This document shows positions 44,250 through 53,745 of a stretch of 64,000 bases of DNA, in pieces (positions within the stretch are counted from its first letter, which is position 1; each line of letters starts with the position of its first letter). The stretch is taken from assembly GCF_027622875.1 (NCBI RefSeq), contig NZ_JAPZVP010000011.1:62001-126000 (forward strand). The letters are read 5' to 3'. Made by a program: the position numbers and the translations under genes. The notes under the pieces are model-generated. The model had not been told where the DNA came from. It made no database searches and saw only the letters and a list, made by a program, of their open reading frames with translations. This DNA comes from Glycomyces luteolus (GTDB lineage: Bacteria; Actinomycetota; Actinomycetes; Mycobacteriales; Micromonosporaceae).

Positions 44250-46691
44250 GTGCCTGATCGAGCATCCGGCACTGCCGGCAGTCTCCGCCCGCTTCGGCTG
44301 CGGGCGCTGATGACGCAGGAGGAGCTCGCCTCGAAAGCGGGCGTGGGGATCCGAACGATCCGCGACATCGAGTCCGGAAAAGTGCGCCCCCAGCCGCGGA
44401 CCTTGCGCCTGCTCATCGAGGCGCTGGGGCTGGACGAGGGGGATCGGGCGCTGCTCACCGCGTCCCCGGGCCGGACCGCGGCGGCGGCTCGCGAGCTGCC
44501 GCACGCGCTCGCCGGTTTCGCGGGCCGGGAAGCGCACTTGGACGCGATCGTGACCGCGGCGGGCGACGGCGCCGCAGTCGTCGCGGTGCACGGCATGGCA
44601 GGCGTAGGGAAGACCTCGCTCGTAGTGCAGGCCGCCCACGCACTCGCTCCTCGGTACCCCGACGGGCAGCTCTTCGTCGACCTCCACGGCTTCACATGCG
44701 CCCCAGGGCCGCGCCCGGGCCCGGCGTCGATGCTGACGCGCCTGCTGCGCCGCCTCGGCGCGCACGAGCGAGACCTCCCCGAAGCGATCGACGAACTCAC
44801 CGCGCGCTACCGCAGCGCCGTCGCCGACCGCCGTGTGCTCCTGGTGCTCGACAACGCCGCGAACGCGGAGCAGGTGGAGGCACTGCTGCCGGGGACGCCG
44901 GGCAGCCTCGTGCTGGCGACCAGCCGCCGCGATCTGTCCGTCCTGTCCGGCGCCTACTCGGTACCGCTCGAACCGCCGCCCATGCGCGAGGCCGTGGCGA
45001 TGCTCGGCGCCGGAATCGACCGGATCACCGAGGAGGAGGCCGCCGCGATCGCGGAGCGCTGCGGGCGCCTGCCGCTGGCCATCGGTCTGGCGGCGGCCCG
45101 CCTGCGCAGCCGCCCCCTCTGGCGGGCCGCGGACCTGCTGGCGCGGCTCGACCACGAGGACCGGCTGTTCAGCGAACTCGACATGGGCCACCGCGGTGTC
45201 GCCGCGGCGCTGCGCGCCTCGTACCTCGAACTCGACCCAAACCATCAGCGCCTGCTCCGCCGCCTCGGCCTGCTCCCCGGCGACGACCTGGACGTCCACG
45301 CGGCCGCCGCGCTGTGCGGGGACGACGAGGAGCGCGCTTCGGCGATGCTGGAGTCTCTTGTGGACATCCACCTGTTGGAGACCCGTACACCCGGGCGGTA
45401 CCGGCTGCACGACCTGGTGCGGCTCTTCGCAAGCCGACTCGCCAAGCTGGAGGACACCAAAGCCGAACTGGACGCGGCCTCCGTCCGGCTGCTCGGCGTC
45501 TACCTGCACTTCGCCTACCAGGCCGCGGCGAAGCTGCATCCGAACAAGCGCCGATTCACCGAAGGCGCGGCCGCGCACGACACGGGCCTCTCCGGCTTCG
45601 CGGACCAGGCAGGCGCGCTCTCCTGGTTCCAGGCAGAGCGCAGCAACCTGGAGGCCGCCGTCACCGCCGCGGCACACGCGGGGCGAAACGAGCAGGCCTG
45701 GTACCTGGCCGCGGCGTTCAACGCGTTCTTCGTGCACGACTCCGACATCGGCCCGCACGCCACGGTCAACCGGATCGCGCTCGACATCGCCCGTCGCACC
45801 GGGGACGGCCGAAAGGAAGCGTTCACGCTCGGAGACGCGGGGCGGCAGCTGCTGGCGGCCGGCAGGCACCGCGAGGCGATCGACTGCCTCGAACGGTCCG
45901 TCGCGCTCAAGCTCGACCTGGGCGAGAACGGCGACGCGGCCCTGACACTTGCCAACATCGGCATCCTCTACCGGCGCTCCGGCCGGTTCGCCGAATCGGT
46001 GGCGGCGCACGAGACCGCGCTGGCTCAGGCGGAAGCGGCCTCGGACACGGCTGCTGCCGCGCTCATCAGGACGAACATGGTCGTCCCGCTGCTGCGGCTG
46101 GGGCGCTTCACAGAAGCCGAACTCCAGTTGGCGGAGGCGGAGCGGCGGCTCGACGCCGGGGACGACCACTACCGCATCCGCATCGAGGTCTTCCGCGGAG
46201 TGCTGGTCCGCGAGCGCGGCGCTCCAGCGGAAGCCGCGACCGTGCACGCCGAATGCCTTGAGGCCTACCAAGGTGAGAGCATCAAGGCCGATATCGTCGC
46301 AACGCTCATCGAACTGGCCGAGGACCTGCTGCGCCTCGGCCGCGTCGACGAGGCCACCGCCCACCTGGACCGGGCCGTCGAGAACGCGGTGAAGCTGGCC
46401 GACCCGTCGCTGGAGCGGACCGCCCGGAACGGCCTCGGCCGCGCGCTCACCGCCGCAGGCCGCCCCGAAGCCGCGATCAGCGAGCACGAGCGGGCGGCAA
46501 TGCTCGCCGAGTCCCATGAGGACACCTACGAACTCGCTCGGGCGCACCACGGCCTCGCCGAAGCCCAGCGGCTTCGAGGCGACCAGCCCGCGCTGCGGCG
46601 GCACCTGGCCCTCGCCGTCCGGGGGTACGCCCACTGCGGGGTGCCGGAGGCAGCGGTCGCCGAACAGCCGGACCTCGTCGCATTGGGGTGA
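44250..46691 (+). CDS. XRE-HTH / NB-ARC ATPase / TPR regulator
   Basis: The protein is 813 residues. An N-terminal Xre-type helix-turn-helix (RLRALMTQEELASKAGVGIRTIRDIESGKVRPQPRTLRLLIEAL, about 10-60) is followed by an NB-ARC/STAND ATPase with Walker A GMAGVGKTS (about 115) and Walker B RRVLLVLDNA (about 198-207). A winged-helix region follows and then TPRs over the C-terminal 350 residues (EAIDCLERSVALK, ESVAAHETALAQAE). These actinobacterial proteins act as ATP-dependent transcription switches, often of secondary metabolism. GTG 44250 with GAAG upstream is chosen over TTG 44238. The target is unknown. Confidence 0.85.
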   Translation: MPDRASGTAGSLRPLRLRALMTQEELASKAGVGIRTIRDIESGKVRPQPRTLRLLIEALGLDEGDRALLTASPGRTAAAARELPHALAGFAGREAHLDAIVTAAGDGAAVVAVHGMAGVGKTSLVVQAAHALAPRYPDGQLFVDLHGFTCAPGPRPGPASMLTRLLRRLGAHERDLPEAIDELTARYRSAVADRRVLLVLDNAANAEQVEALLPGTPGSLVLATSRRDLSVLSGAYSVPLEPPPMREAVAMLGAGIDRITEEEAAAIAERCGRLPLAIGLAAARLRSRPLWRAADLLARLDHEDRLFSELDMGHRGVAAALRASYLELDPNHQRLLRRLGLLPGDDLDVHAAAALCGDDEERASAMLESLVDIHLLETRTPGRYRLHDLVRLFASRLAKLEDTKAELDAASVRLLGVYLHFAYQAAAKLHPNKRRFTEGAAAHDTGLSGFADQAGALSWFQAERSNLEAAVTAAAHAGRNEQAWYLAAAFNAFFVHDSDIGPHATVNRIALDIARRTGDGRKEAFTLGDAGRQLLAAGRHREAIDCLERSVALKLDLGENGDAALTLANIGILYRRSGRFAESVAAHETALAQAEAASDTAAAALIRTNMVVPLLRLGRFTEAELQLAEAERRLDAGDDHYRIRIEVFRGVLVRERGAPAEAATVHAECLEAYQGESIKADIVATLIELAEDLLRLGRVDEATAHLDRAVENAVKLADPSLERTARNGLGRALTAAGRPEAAISEHERAAMLAESHEDTYELARAHHGLAEAQRLRGDQPALRRHLALAVRGYAHCGVPEAAVAEQPDLVALG

Positions 46692-46859
46692 GCGACCGCC
46701 GGCCCGCGGCGACAGTGATGTTGCGCCACATCGGCATCAACCTGGAGGCGAAGGCCGCCTCCCGTCATGGCGCCGACCCGATCCCGCGTCCGTAGCCCCG
46801 ACGATCGGGGTCCCGGTCAGGTTCGCAGCGGTGGTCGGGGCGAGCGTCGGCGACGGATA

Positions 46860-46892
46860 GCCGCCTTCATGCACCGAGAGGTGCATGGCGGC
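46860..46892 (+). terminator. Bulged hairpin after the NB-ARC regulator
   Basis: GCCGCC-TTC-ATGCACC (46860-46875) pairs with GGTGCATGGCGGC (46880-46892) with a 3-base bulge and a GAGA loop, 169 bases after the regulator stop. Confidence 0.4.
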
Positions 46893-47136
46893 CAACGGAT
46901 CCAGCGGCGCCCGGTGATCTCGGACTGACCGATATTCATCCTACTTGTCGGTAATAGCGCGATTTACCGTGATCTGGATCATGGGCAATTGACATTCATT
47001 CTCGGCTTGATTGAAACTTCTAGTACTCCGAAACTTCCGCTCGCCTAATGGGAGAGCGGACCGGGCGCGGCCGCGGTTGGGTCGGCCGCGCCTACGGCTC
47101 CCCGCCGTGGCAGTCGACCGCCGACCCCACAGCCGG

Positions 47137-47182
47137 CCCCGCCTCCGAACCTCACGCTGCCGGGTTGCGGTCGGAGGCGGGG
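47137..47182 (-). terminator. Long inverted repeat in convergent region
   Basis: CCCCGCCTCCGA (47137-47148) pairs exactly with TCGGAGGCGGGG (47171-47182) across 22 bases, and TCTTT follows on the plus strand. It lies about 95 bases beyond the stop of the NlpC/P60 gene and could end transcription from either side. Confidence 0.65.
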
Positions 47183-47277
47183 TCTTTCGCACGCCACTCC
47201 CGCAACCCGGGCCCACCGAGTCCCCGCCGATGCGGCTCCGCATCAAGCGCTGCCGAGGCCGATCGGTGCTGCGCGGA

Positions 47278-48273
47278 TCAGTCCCCGACACGTCGATAGC
47301 CGTCGACGGGCAGGTAGTCGAGCGAGGTGACCTTCACCGTGTCGCCCGGTTTGGAGGCGTGGACGACCTGATTCCCGCCGACATAGATCGAGACGTGGCC
47401 CAACCCGTGTGAGAAGACCAGATCTCCCGGAGCCAGCTCACCGCGGCTGACCGGTTCGGACTGAGCCCATTGCGATTGGGACGTGCGGGGAAGGGACACG
47501 CCCGACCGCGAATAGGCGGCTACGACCAGCCCCGAGCAGTCGTAGGCGTTCGGGCCGGTCTTCCCTGAACCGTACGGCTTCCCCACCTGGTCGTATGCGA
47601 ACCCGACGACTGAGCCCGTGTTGGCCGGGGCCGGTCCGGGGTCCGATGAAGTCGCGCTCGAGCGGACGGCCGCCTCCTCGCGGTCGCGGTCGCGGTCGCG
47701 GTCGCGGTCGCGTTCGCGCTCCTCTGCCTCCTTGAGCGCGCGTCGCGCGGTTCGAATGTCCGCGGACAGGTTTTCGGACCGGTCGGTGAGCCGGGTGAGC
47801 ATTGGAGCGATCACGTCGAGGCGCTCGCCGGCCCGCTCGGAGGCCTCGTAGCGGAGCGCTTGCTCGGTCCGCAGGTCCGCCAGCGGCTCGAACTTGCTCG
47901 AGAGGTCATCGCTCGCGGCGTCGATCGCTTCGGTAGCCAGCGTGAGCTGGGCCTCGATCGTGCCGAATTCCTGATTGGTCTGCTCGATGAGAGCGCTCAG
48001 TCTCGACTGTTCGGCGGTGAGTCGTTCCGCTTCATCCTTGACGGAGGCGCGGTCTTGCACGAGATCGTCTACGTATGCCCGGATCTCGGAGCTGTCGGCC
48101 CGGGCGAGGTCGATGTCGTCAGCGTGCGCCGGTGTCGCCGCGACGACCATTGCCGCCGTGACGTGCGCCAACGTCAGCGCGGTCATCCTGCGGACCGTCG
48201 CGGCCCGCGCGAGTGATCGACGCGGCCGCGGATCGAGATCGGGTTCGATGTGTTTCAACACGGAGATAGTCAT
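47278..48273 (-). CDS. NlpC/P60 peptidoglycan endopeptidase (RipA-like)
   Basis: The protein is 331 residues. A signal peptide ending in AHA (about residue 50) precedes a long coiled coil (about 55-210) and then the NlpC/P60 domain: catalytic Cys in YDCSGLVVAAY, His in GHVSIYVG and a third polar residue in VVHASKP. It cuts peptide stems in peptidoglycan, as RipA does in cell separation. Between coil and domain is a tandem Arg-Asp run (RERDRDRDRD…) encoded by a hexamer repeat. The ATG has GAAGG directly abutting it, too close for a normal ribosome site, and is preceded by a 27-codon ORF. Confidence 0.88.
   Translation of the reverse strand: MTISVLKHIEPDLDPRPRRSLARAATVRRMTALTLAHVTAAMVVAATPAHADDIDLARADSSEIRAYVDDLVQDRASVKDEAERLTAEQSRLSALIEQTNQEFGTIEAQLTLATEAIDAASDDLSSKFEPLADLRTEQALRYEASERAGERLDVIAPMLTRLTDRSENLSADIRTARRALKEAEERERDRDRDRDRDREEAAVRSSATSSDPGPAPANTGSVVGFAYDQVGKPYGSGKTGPNAYDCSGLVVAAYSRSGVSLPRTSQSQWAQSEPVSRGELAPGDLVFSHGLGHVSIYVGGNQVVHASKPGDTVKVTSLDYLPVDGYRRVGD
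47679..47718. repeat. Hexanucleotide tandem repeat inside the NlpC/P60 gene
   Basis: The unit GCGGTC is repeated about six times (last copy altered), coding for Arg-Asp pairs in the hinge between the coiled coil and the catalytic domain. Gain or loss of a unit keeps the frame, so the hinge can vary in length. Confidence 0.8.
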
Positions 48274-48276
48274 CCT

Positions 48277-48360
48277 TCAGGCGCCTCGCAGGGGACTGTC
48301 GGCGGATCCGGATGGCACGCAAGGTGATTGGATTGCGCGTTCGATTGCGATGGTATTCAT
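48277..48360 (-). CDS. Putative 27-residue leader peptide before the NlpC/P60 gene
   Basis: ATG 48360 is preceded by a strong AGGGAGGA six bases upstream and opens a 27-codon frame (MNTIAIERAIQSPCVPS…). Its TGA is followed by AGG and then the ATG of the endopeptidase gene. Because the endopeptidase lacks a spaced ribosome site, reinitiation or coupling from this leader is likely. No homologue recognised. Confidence 0.5.
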   Translation of the reverse strand: MNTIAIERAIQSPCVPSGSADSPLRGA

Positions 48361-48614
48361 GAATGTCCTCCCTGTCGCGATCCGGCAGGCCCTCGGATGA
48401 GGATGCCGCTCGCTCCCTACGCTGACGCGGGTGTGAGACATTGGAAGGAGTTTTCGGAAGTTCGATACGCCGAGTGCCAGTCGTCGTATTGTGACCGGTT
48501 TGCAACACTTCACACGTTTGCTCAGCTCGCCTGGGCAGGAGGTGTGCATTGTTCGCGACATTTGATTCGCGAGGGTCACTTGCGCTTCGGAGGCCGGCGG
48601 GCCGTCCTGAAGTG

Positions 48615-49445
48615 CTAGAGCGCCTGCGGCTGTTTGAACTGGCGGTAGGGCTCGCACTCGCCGGTCGAGGAGTAGACGAGCTTGTAGCCGTTGCCGGAGA
48701 GCGTGTCGAACCCATCGCCGGGGCAGACCTCCTGGAAGCGTCCCCAGTCCCCACCGGAGTAGCCGACCAGGTAGTAGTCGGGCGCCAGGAGCGCCTCCTC
48801 GATCGCGGCGATATCGGCCTCGGGCAGGGCCGGGAGTCCGGCGGTGCCGGCGCCGTTCGGGAGTCCCTTGAAGACCTCGGGCGTGATCGTCGCGCCGGGC
48901 TCGAGGGTCTGCTCGATCCTCCAGAACGACTGCACGATGCCGCAGCCGACCTCGGGGTCGGTGATCTCGATCGGATCCCCGAAGATGATGTCGAAACCGT
49001 TGTCGCAGATGACGGACCCGTTGTTCCAACCGGTGACGAGGAAGAACGTCGGCGTGCTGAGCGGCGCGGTGACGCCGGCGACCGGTGCGAGCTCGATCGC
49101 GCGGCCCTCGGTCCGGTTCACCATCTCCACGTTGGTATCGACACCCAAGTACAGCGAGGCCTCCCCGGGCTTGTCGGCGACCGCGTCCTGGACGACCTCG
49201 GTGACGTCGTGGTCGATGACGAAGTCGAACTGGTAGCCGTCGATGTCGGTGACCGTGACGGTCTCGGAGAACGTGGCGAGCGCAGCAGGTTCGGGCGGAG
49301 GGGCGGAGGACTCTGCGGCCGTGGACGACTCGGCTTCGACCGGGCTCGCGGACTCGATCTGGCCGGGGGGATGGGAGGTGGAGCAGGCGGCCAGGAGGGC
49401 AGCGGAGAGCAGGACGGGCATGGGCAGGAGCCATCGGCGTGGCAT
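48615..49445 (-). CDS. Lipoprotein of unknown function
   Basis: The protein is 276 residues. The signal LLPMPVLLSAALLAAC ends in a clear lipobox, then a Ser/Glu/Ala/Pro linker (about 22-58) leads to a beta-rich domain with four or more Cys in two pairs (VICDNGFD, VGCGIVQSF, EVCPGDGF, GECEPYRQ). No family is recognised. It lies 93 bases downstream of the protease-STAND gene on the same strand and could be co-transcribed, but nothing shows a shared function. Confidence 0.7.
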   Translation of the reverse strand: MPRRWLLPMPVLLSAALLAACSTSHPPGQIESASPVEAESSTAAESSAPPPEPAALATFSETVTVTDIDGYQFDFVIDHDVTEVVQDAVADKPGEASLYLGVDTNVEMVNRTEGRAIELAPVAGVTAPLSTPTFFLVTGWNNGSVICDNGFDIIFGDPIEITDPEVGCGIVQSFWRIEQTLEPGATITPEVFKGLPNGAGTAGLPALPEADIAAIEEALLAPDYYLVGYSGGDWGRFQEVCPGDGFDTLSGNGYKLVYSSTGECEPYRQFKQPQAL

Positions 49446-49538
49446 GGGCGTTCCCTAACGTTGTGAGTGCCGGCTGGGCCGGGTCGGGCTTTTCGAGGAT
49501 CGTGTTCGAAGGAGCGGGCGTCGGGTTGCGCGCCCGCT

Positions 49539-52500
49539 TCAGACTTTGTAGAGGATCGATGTCGCGGCCGCAACGCCTTCGATATCGCTGGGCAGCAATG
49601 AGTCGAAGTACTGGAAGTAGACGGTGCCGCCCTCTCGGTGCTGCAGTGAGATCAAGCTGCCCTCGGCGCATCGGCTGTCAGGGTCGTCGGTGATGGTCTG
49701 CTCGAGGACCAGCGTCGCCTCCTCCGCGTCGATCGATTCCATGGTGAGGGTGCCGCTGCAGCCGAGTCCCGGGTAGCGGATGGTGCCGACCTCCCCTTCG
49801 GCATACTCGCCGAGGCTGAGGTCGACCTCGTATGCCGTCGCGGCGTCGGGATCGAAGACTTCGCCGTGCCAGTCGCCGGGGTACGGGGCGTAGATCTCCG
49901 CGTTCGTGGGCGGAACGGCGGCCGCGGATTCGGCGCTTGCGACTTCCGGGTCTATCAGAGCGAGGCAGTAGAAGACGTCTTGATCGGTCTCTGGCCGTAC
50001 CCGGCGGTCGACTCCTGTGGCGGAGCAGATGTTGCTGCCGTCGTCGTCGTCGATGCCGACGATCTCGTAGTCGTCCGCCGCCGCGTCAGCGCATTCGATG
50101 AACTCGTGGGAGTCCTCACCGACGCGGACGCAGTCGCCGACGCCCGGCAGCGCGTTGTATCGAACGATCGCGATGCCGACGGCGGCGGCGATGACCGCGA
50201 TGCCCGCTGCCGCGGCGAGATACCGGCGGTTCTTGGTCTTCTTGGTGGATCGCATCAGACCGTGCAGGGCCGACTGCGCCTGCCCGCTCAGACCGGGGGC
50301 GGCCGCCCCCGGCGCGTGCCGTGATGCTCGGTCGAGCATCACCGCATGCTGCAGGCCCGCGCCCTTGTATTCGCCGGACGCGGCCTTGGCCAGTTCGGCA
50401 AGCATGCCGGCGTCGCCGAAGTAGGGCTCTCGCAATCGCGAGTACGGCGGTGCACCGGCGTTGAGCTCGAGCACCGCGGCCGGGCCGCGTACCGTGCGAT
50501 CCGAGGTCAGGGACGTCTGGAGTCTGGCGGCCGCGTTGAAGGACTCGACCGCCGCGGTGCGGTTGTTCGCGCACCACTGGGCTTGCGCGAGCTTTTCGTG
50601 GGCCTCCGCGAGTTCGACGCGACGCTCGATCTCCGAGCCTTCGCGGGCGTCGATGTCGTTGCTGACGCGCTTGAACCACCTGATGGCGGCCTCTCGGCTC
50701 CCGTTGGTCCACAGTGCGACGGCGAGGTCTTTCATGATCTGGATGTGCTCTGGCGGTTTGACGCCGACCAGCGGCGGCTGCTCGATGTTGAGGGACCTGA
50801 CGGCCTCGTGCAGGAGTTCCGCGGCCAGCACGGTTTCGCGCAGGCGCCAGACATGAAGCGCCAGCATCTCGAGTTCGGAACCGTATTCGGGCAGAAACTC
50901 CTTGCGGGACTCCGCAATCAGACGGCGCAGGCCACAGAACGCACGAATCTGGTCTACTTCGGAGAGGTCTCCTACGGTCGTCTTTGCGAGGAACTGGGCG
51001 GACTTGACACGTGCGACGATCTCGCGGAGCGTCGAGCCGGCGATGTTCGGGTAGTCGAGGCGGAGACGGACGGCGTGGCGGACCGCGGTGAAGCCGTCCG
51101 CTTTGCGGCCCCGGAGCATGCTCTGCTCGGCGAATGCGTCGAGGAGCTCCAGGTATCCGTTGCAGAGGACGGCGAAGTGCTCATCTGCTCCGTGCTCCCT
51201 GACGCCGTCGGTCAACCGCGTCGCGAGTTCCGCGAAATCGCCGGACGCCGCCATCGCGGTGAAGCGTTCCAGCCCCCAACCGATGGGGCGCGATGCGGTG
51301 ACGCTCTCTCGATCGCGTCCCGCGAGTTCCGCGGTGATCAGTTCCAGCGCGCGTTCAGGTTCGTCCGTCCGGAGGAACCCGTGGAATACGGCGTCGACGT
51401 GCTCCCCGTACTGCGGGTACGGATCGAGGTCGCCGGACCCGTTGATCCACGAGACCTGCTGGAGCGCGGTCCGCGCGGGGAGCCACGCTTCCTCGTCGAT
51501 CAGGGTTTCGACGAGCGATCGCAGGCCGGCGCAGAGCGCGGCCTCGTCACCGGCATTGCGGTGGTGCTGGTTCGCGAGCTCGAGGAGGGCGCGCTTGAGA
51601 TCGGCGAGCTCGGGGCGGTCGAGTCCTTGCGGCAGGGCGGTCTTCGCGATGACCCTGACCGCGGTCGCGTCGTCGTGGAGTTCCCGGAGTTGGGCGGTGA
51701 GGAGTTGCGCGACGGTCAGATCGTCGTGGCGCACGGCTTCGTCGACGGCCGTCTCGATCAGCTTGGGCAGGCTCTGGCCCAGCACTTCCGAGATCGAGCC
51801 GAAGGACTCGCCTCTGCGGGTCAGCGTCTCGAAGGTCAGGCGCAGGGCCTTCTGGAAGTGCGCTCGCGCATGCGGGTAGTGGTCGCGGGTGAGCGACAGG
51901 ATGTGGAGCATCCTGGTGAAGTGCCGGTCCTCGAGCGGGAACTCGAAGAGGTCTTCGAGGATCTGGTCGAGGTCCTCGACGCTGACCAGGAGGTGCTCGG
52001 AGACCAGGTCGGGCTCGATGGGGGCCGCGCGCATCGGCGCCATCGCTTCGAGCGGGCCGAAGCCGGGGTAGAGGCGGATGACCGCGGCGGCGGCTTCGCG
52101 GCGTGCGATGTTGTCCTGATCGGACCATAGGCTCGACGCCTTGAGGAAGTCCTGGGCCTGTTTGGCGGTGGGTTCGGTCAGCGTCATGATCGCGACCGCG
52201 TGCAGGGCCTGCGAGCTCTGGTCGGGGCGGTGGCCCGCCGTGACAGTCAGGTTCGGTTCGCCCGTCCAGCGCATGGTCCGCTCGCGTTGGACGAGGTAGT
52301 CGAGCAGTTCGTTCTGGAGCCGGCCGGCGGGGGCGCCATAGGGCAGGTTGGATTCCCGGGCGGCGAGGAGCGCGGCTATGTGGACCAGGAGCGGCGATTC
52401 GAACCGCTGGTCCAGTATCGGGAAGAAGTGTTCCGCCGGGGGGCGCCCCTCGGCGTCGGCCGGGAGGAACTGCCGGTACGCCGCGGCGAAATGCAAGCGG

Positions 52501-53726
52501 CGCATGGTGTCGTCGAAGGCCTTCTCCGAGAGCCGGGTCTCCTTCTGAATGCGCATCTGGCGGGCCATGCCGGCGTTGACCTGTTCGAGCCAGTTCGCGG
52601 TCGAACGCGAGACCAGGAGGATCCGGACGGAATGGGCCACACGGGAACCCAGTGCGTCGAGGCGCGAGAGGAGCCGCGCGACCTTGGACGCGATCGTCGG
52701 GCGCTCGACGTAGTCGAACACGATGAGCGTCGGACGGCGGGGCACGTACCCGTCCCAATCGGCGAGCTCGTCCTCCCGGGCGAACCCGGCCTCCCAGCCT
52801 TTCGACGCGGCCTGGAGGCGGCAGCACAGCTCGGACGCGAGCCGGGTCTTCCCCGCACCGCCTCGGCCCGTGAGGATGCGGACGGAGACATCGCTCCCGG
52901 CGTCGTCGGGGCGGTCGCACCAAGCCTCGAAATCCGCGAGGGCCTCGCCGTGGCTCTCCTCGATGAAGTCGACCTGCCCGTACCGCGCCGTGATGAGCTT
53001 GAAGTCGGTCTCCTCGCCGAGCTGCTCGACCGCGGGCTTGATGACGGGATGGTCGGCGGAGACGGACCGCAGTCGGGGTGTGCCCAGGTGGGCGCGGATG
53101 CCGGGCTCTCGCAGGATGACCGAAGCGGGCACGATGCCGAACCGGCCGACCCATTTGGTCGCGACTGAGGCGACGACGCCGAGTAGCAGCCCCGCCTCGT
53201 CGCGGACGACGGCGCCGGAGAGGCCCTGCCAGTCCTGCAGGGCCGTCGGCTGCGGCGATGTCACATTGAGCACCATCCGGTTCAAGGACATGCCTTCACC
53301 GGGCGTGAAGGTCCCTTGGACGGCGGTGAGGTGATACGAGAGGTCGTCCTCCATGGACGCCCGCGGGAACCCGATGCAGGACACCGGCACGGCCCCGATG
53401 AACCCGTCGTATTCCGCCCACACGGGCGGGGGACCGAACGCGGACCGGAGGCCCTCCACGCGGAGCAAGGCGACATCGGGTGCCTCGGCGGACCGCTCAT
53501 TCGATGGCGGCCAGAGCACTTCTGCCACCCGCCAGCCGTCGTCATCGGAAGCGCGCTTCACAAGGGGAGGCTGATCGCCGAGGAGGCCGTGGGCGGAGGT
53601 GATCACCAATTCGTCGGTGAGGATGCATCCCGACTGCGTTCGCTCCCGCCGCTCATTGCCGGAACGGTAGGGGATCTTGATCTCGACGATGCGGACGGCC
53701 TCGTCGCTGAGGTTCAGATCGGGCAT
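49539..53726 (-). CDS. Trypsin-like protease / STAND NTPase / helical repeat / TM / extracellular region protein
   Basis: The protein is 1395 residues. Residues 1-210 are a trypsin-fold protease with an apparently intact triad: H46 in VITSAHG, D84 in PDVALLRV and S170 in QGLSGAVV. Residues about 240-480 are a STAND-type P-loop NTPase with Walker A GRGGAGKTR (287-295) and Walker B TLIVFDYVE (333-341). Residues about 480-1150 are a long alpha-helical, TPR-like region. One membrane segment follows (YLAAAAGIAVIAAAVGIAIV, about 1168-1187). About 204 residues lie beyond it and by topology are outside the cell: a Cys-containing LppU-like part (GDCVRV…FYCLAL) and a beta domain (GDWHGEVF…GTIRYPGLGCSGTLTM) like those on actinobacterial sensor kinases. 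It follows a Trypco2 gene by 19 bases. Function inferred: a conflict or stress switch. Confidence 0.85.
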   Translation of the reverse strand: MPDLNLSDEAVRIVEIKIPYRSGNERRERTQSGCILTDELVITSAHGLLGDQPPLVKRASDDDGWRVAEVLWPPSNERSAEAPDVALLRVEGLRSAFGPPPVWAEYDGFIGAVPVSCIGFPRASMEDDLSYHLTAVQGTFTPGEGMSLNRMVLNVTSPQPTALQDWQGLSGAVVRDEAGLLLGVVASVATKWVGRFGIVPASVILREPGIRAHLGTPRLRSVSADHPVIKPAVEQLGEETDFKLITARYGQVDFIEESHGEALADFEAWCDRPDDAGSDVSVRILTGRGGAGKTRLASELCCRLQAASKGWEAGFAREDELADWDGYVPRRPTLIVFDYVERPTIASKVARLLSRLDALGSRVAHSVRILLVSRSTANWLEQVNAGMARQMRIQKETRLSEKAFDDTMRRLHFAAAYRQFLPADAEGRPPAEHFFPILDQRFESPLLVHIAALLAARESNLPYGAPAGRLQNELLDYLVQRERTMRWTGEPNLTVTAGHRPDQSSQALHAVAIMTLTEPTAKQAQDFLKASSLWSDQDNIARREAAAAVIRLYPGFGPLEAMAPMRAAPIEPDLVSEHLLVSVEDLDQILEDLFEFPLEDRHFTRMLHILSLTRDHYPHARAHFQKALRLTFETLTRRGESFGSISEVLGQSLPKLIETAVDEAVRHDDLTVAQLLTAQLRELHDDATAVRVIAKTALPQGLDRPELADLKRALLELANQHHRNAGDEAALCAGLRSLVETLIDEEAWLPARTALQQVSWINGSGDLDPYPQYGEHVDAVFHGFLRTDEPERALELITAELAGRDRESVTASRPIGWGLERFTAMAASGDFAELATRLTDGVREHGADEHFAVLCNGYLELLDAFAEQSMLRGRKADGFTAVRHAVRLRLDYPNIAGSTLREIVARVKSAQFLAKTTVGDLSEVDQIRAFCGLRRLIAESRKEFLPEYGSELEMLALHVWRLRETVLAAELLHEAVRSLNIEQPPLVGVKPPEHIQIMKDLAVALWTNGSREAAIRWFKRVSNDIDAREGSEIERRVELAEAHEKLAQAQWCANNRTAAVESFNAAARLQTSLTSDRTVRGPAAVLELNAGAPPYSRLREPYFGDAGMLAELAKAASGEYKGAGLQHAVMLDRASRHAPGAAAPGLSGQAQSALHGLMRSTKKTKNRRYLAAAAGIAVIAAAVGIAIVRYNALPGVGDCVRVGEDSHEFIECADAAADDYEIVGIDDDDGSNICSATGVDRRVRPETDQDVFYCLALIDPEVASAESAAAVPPTNAEIYAPYPGDWHGEVFDPDAATAYEVDLSLGEYAEGEVGTIRYPGLGCSGTLTMESIDAEEATLVLEQTITDDPDSRCAEGSLISLQHREGGTVYFQYFDSLLPSDIEGVAAATSILYKV

Positions 53727-53745
53727 GGTGTTCCGCCCGGTCCGT

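Larger units (their letters stand above)
46692..47277. other. 586-base convergent intergenic region with hairpins
   Basis: It separates convergent genes and contains two hairpins, annotated separately. A less GC-rich stretch at about 46930-47040 has TTGACA near 46990, but no -10 at proper spacing. No coding frame is convincing. Confidence 0.5.

Noticed and set aside
43887-46634. 915-codon minus-strand open frame opposite the NB-ARC regulator
   Set aside because: Only its last 60 codons (small lipoprotein) look real; the rest mirrors the regulator.
50346-52130. 594-codon plus-strand open frame inside the STAND gene
   Set aside because: Antisense to a gene with clear catalytic motifs; no recognisable domain.
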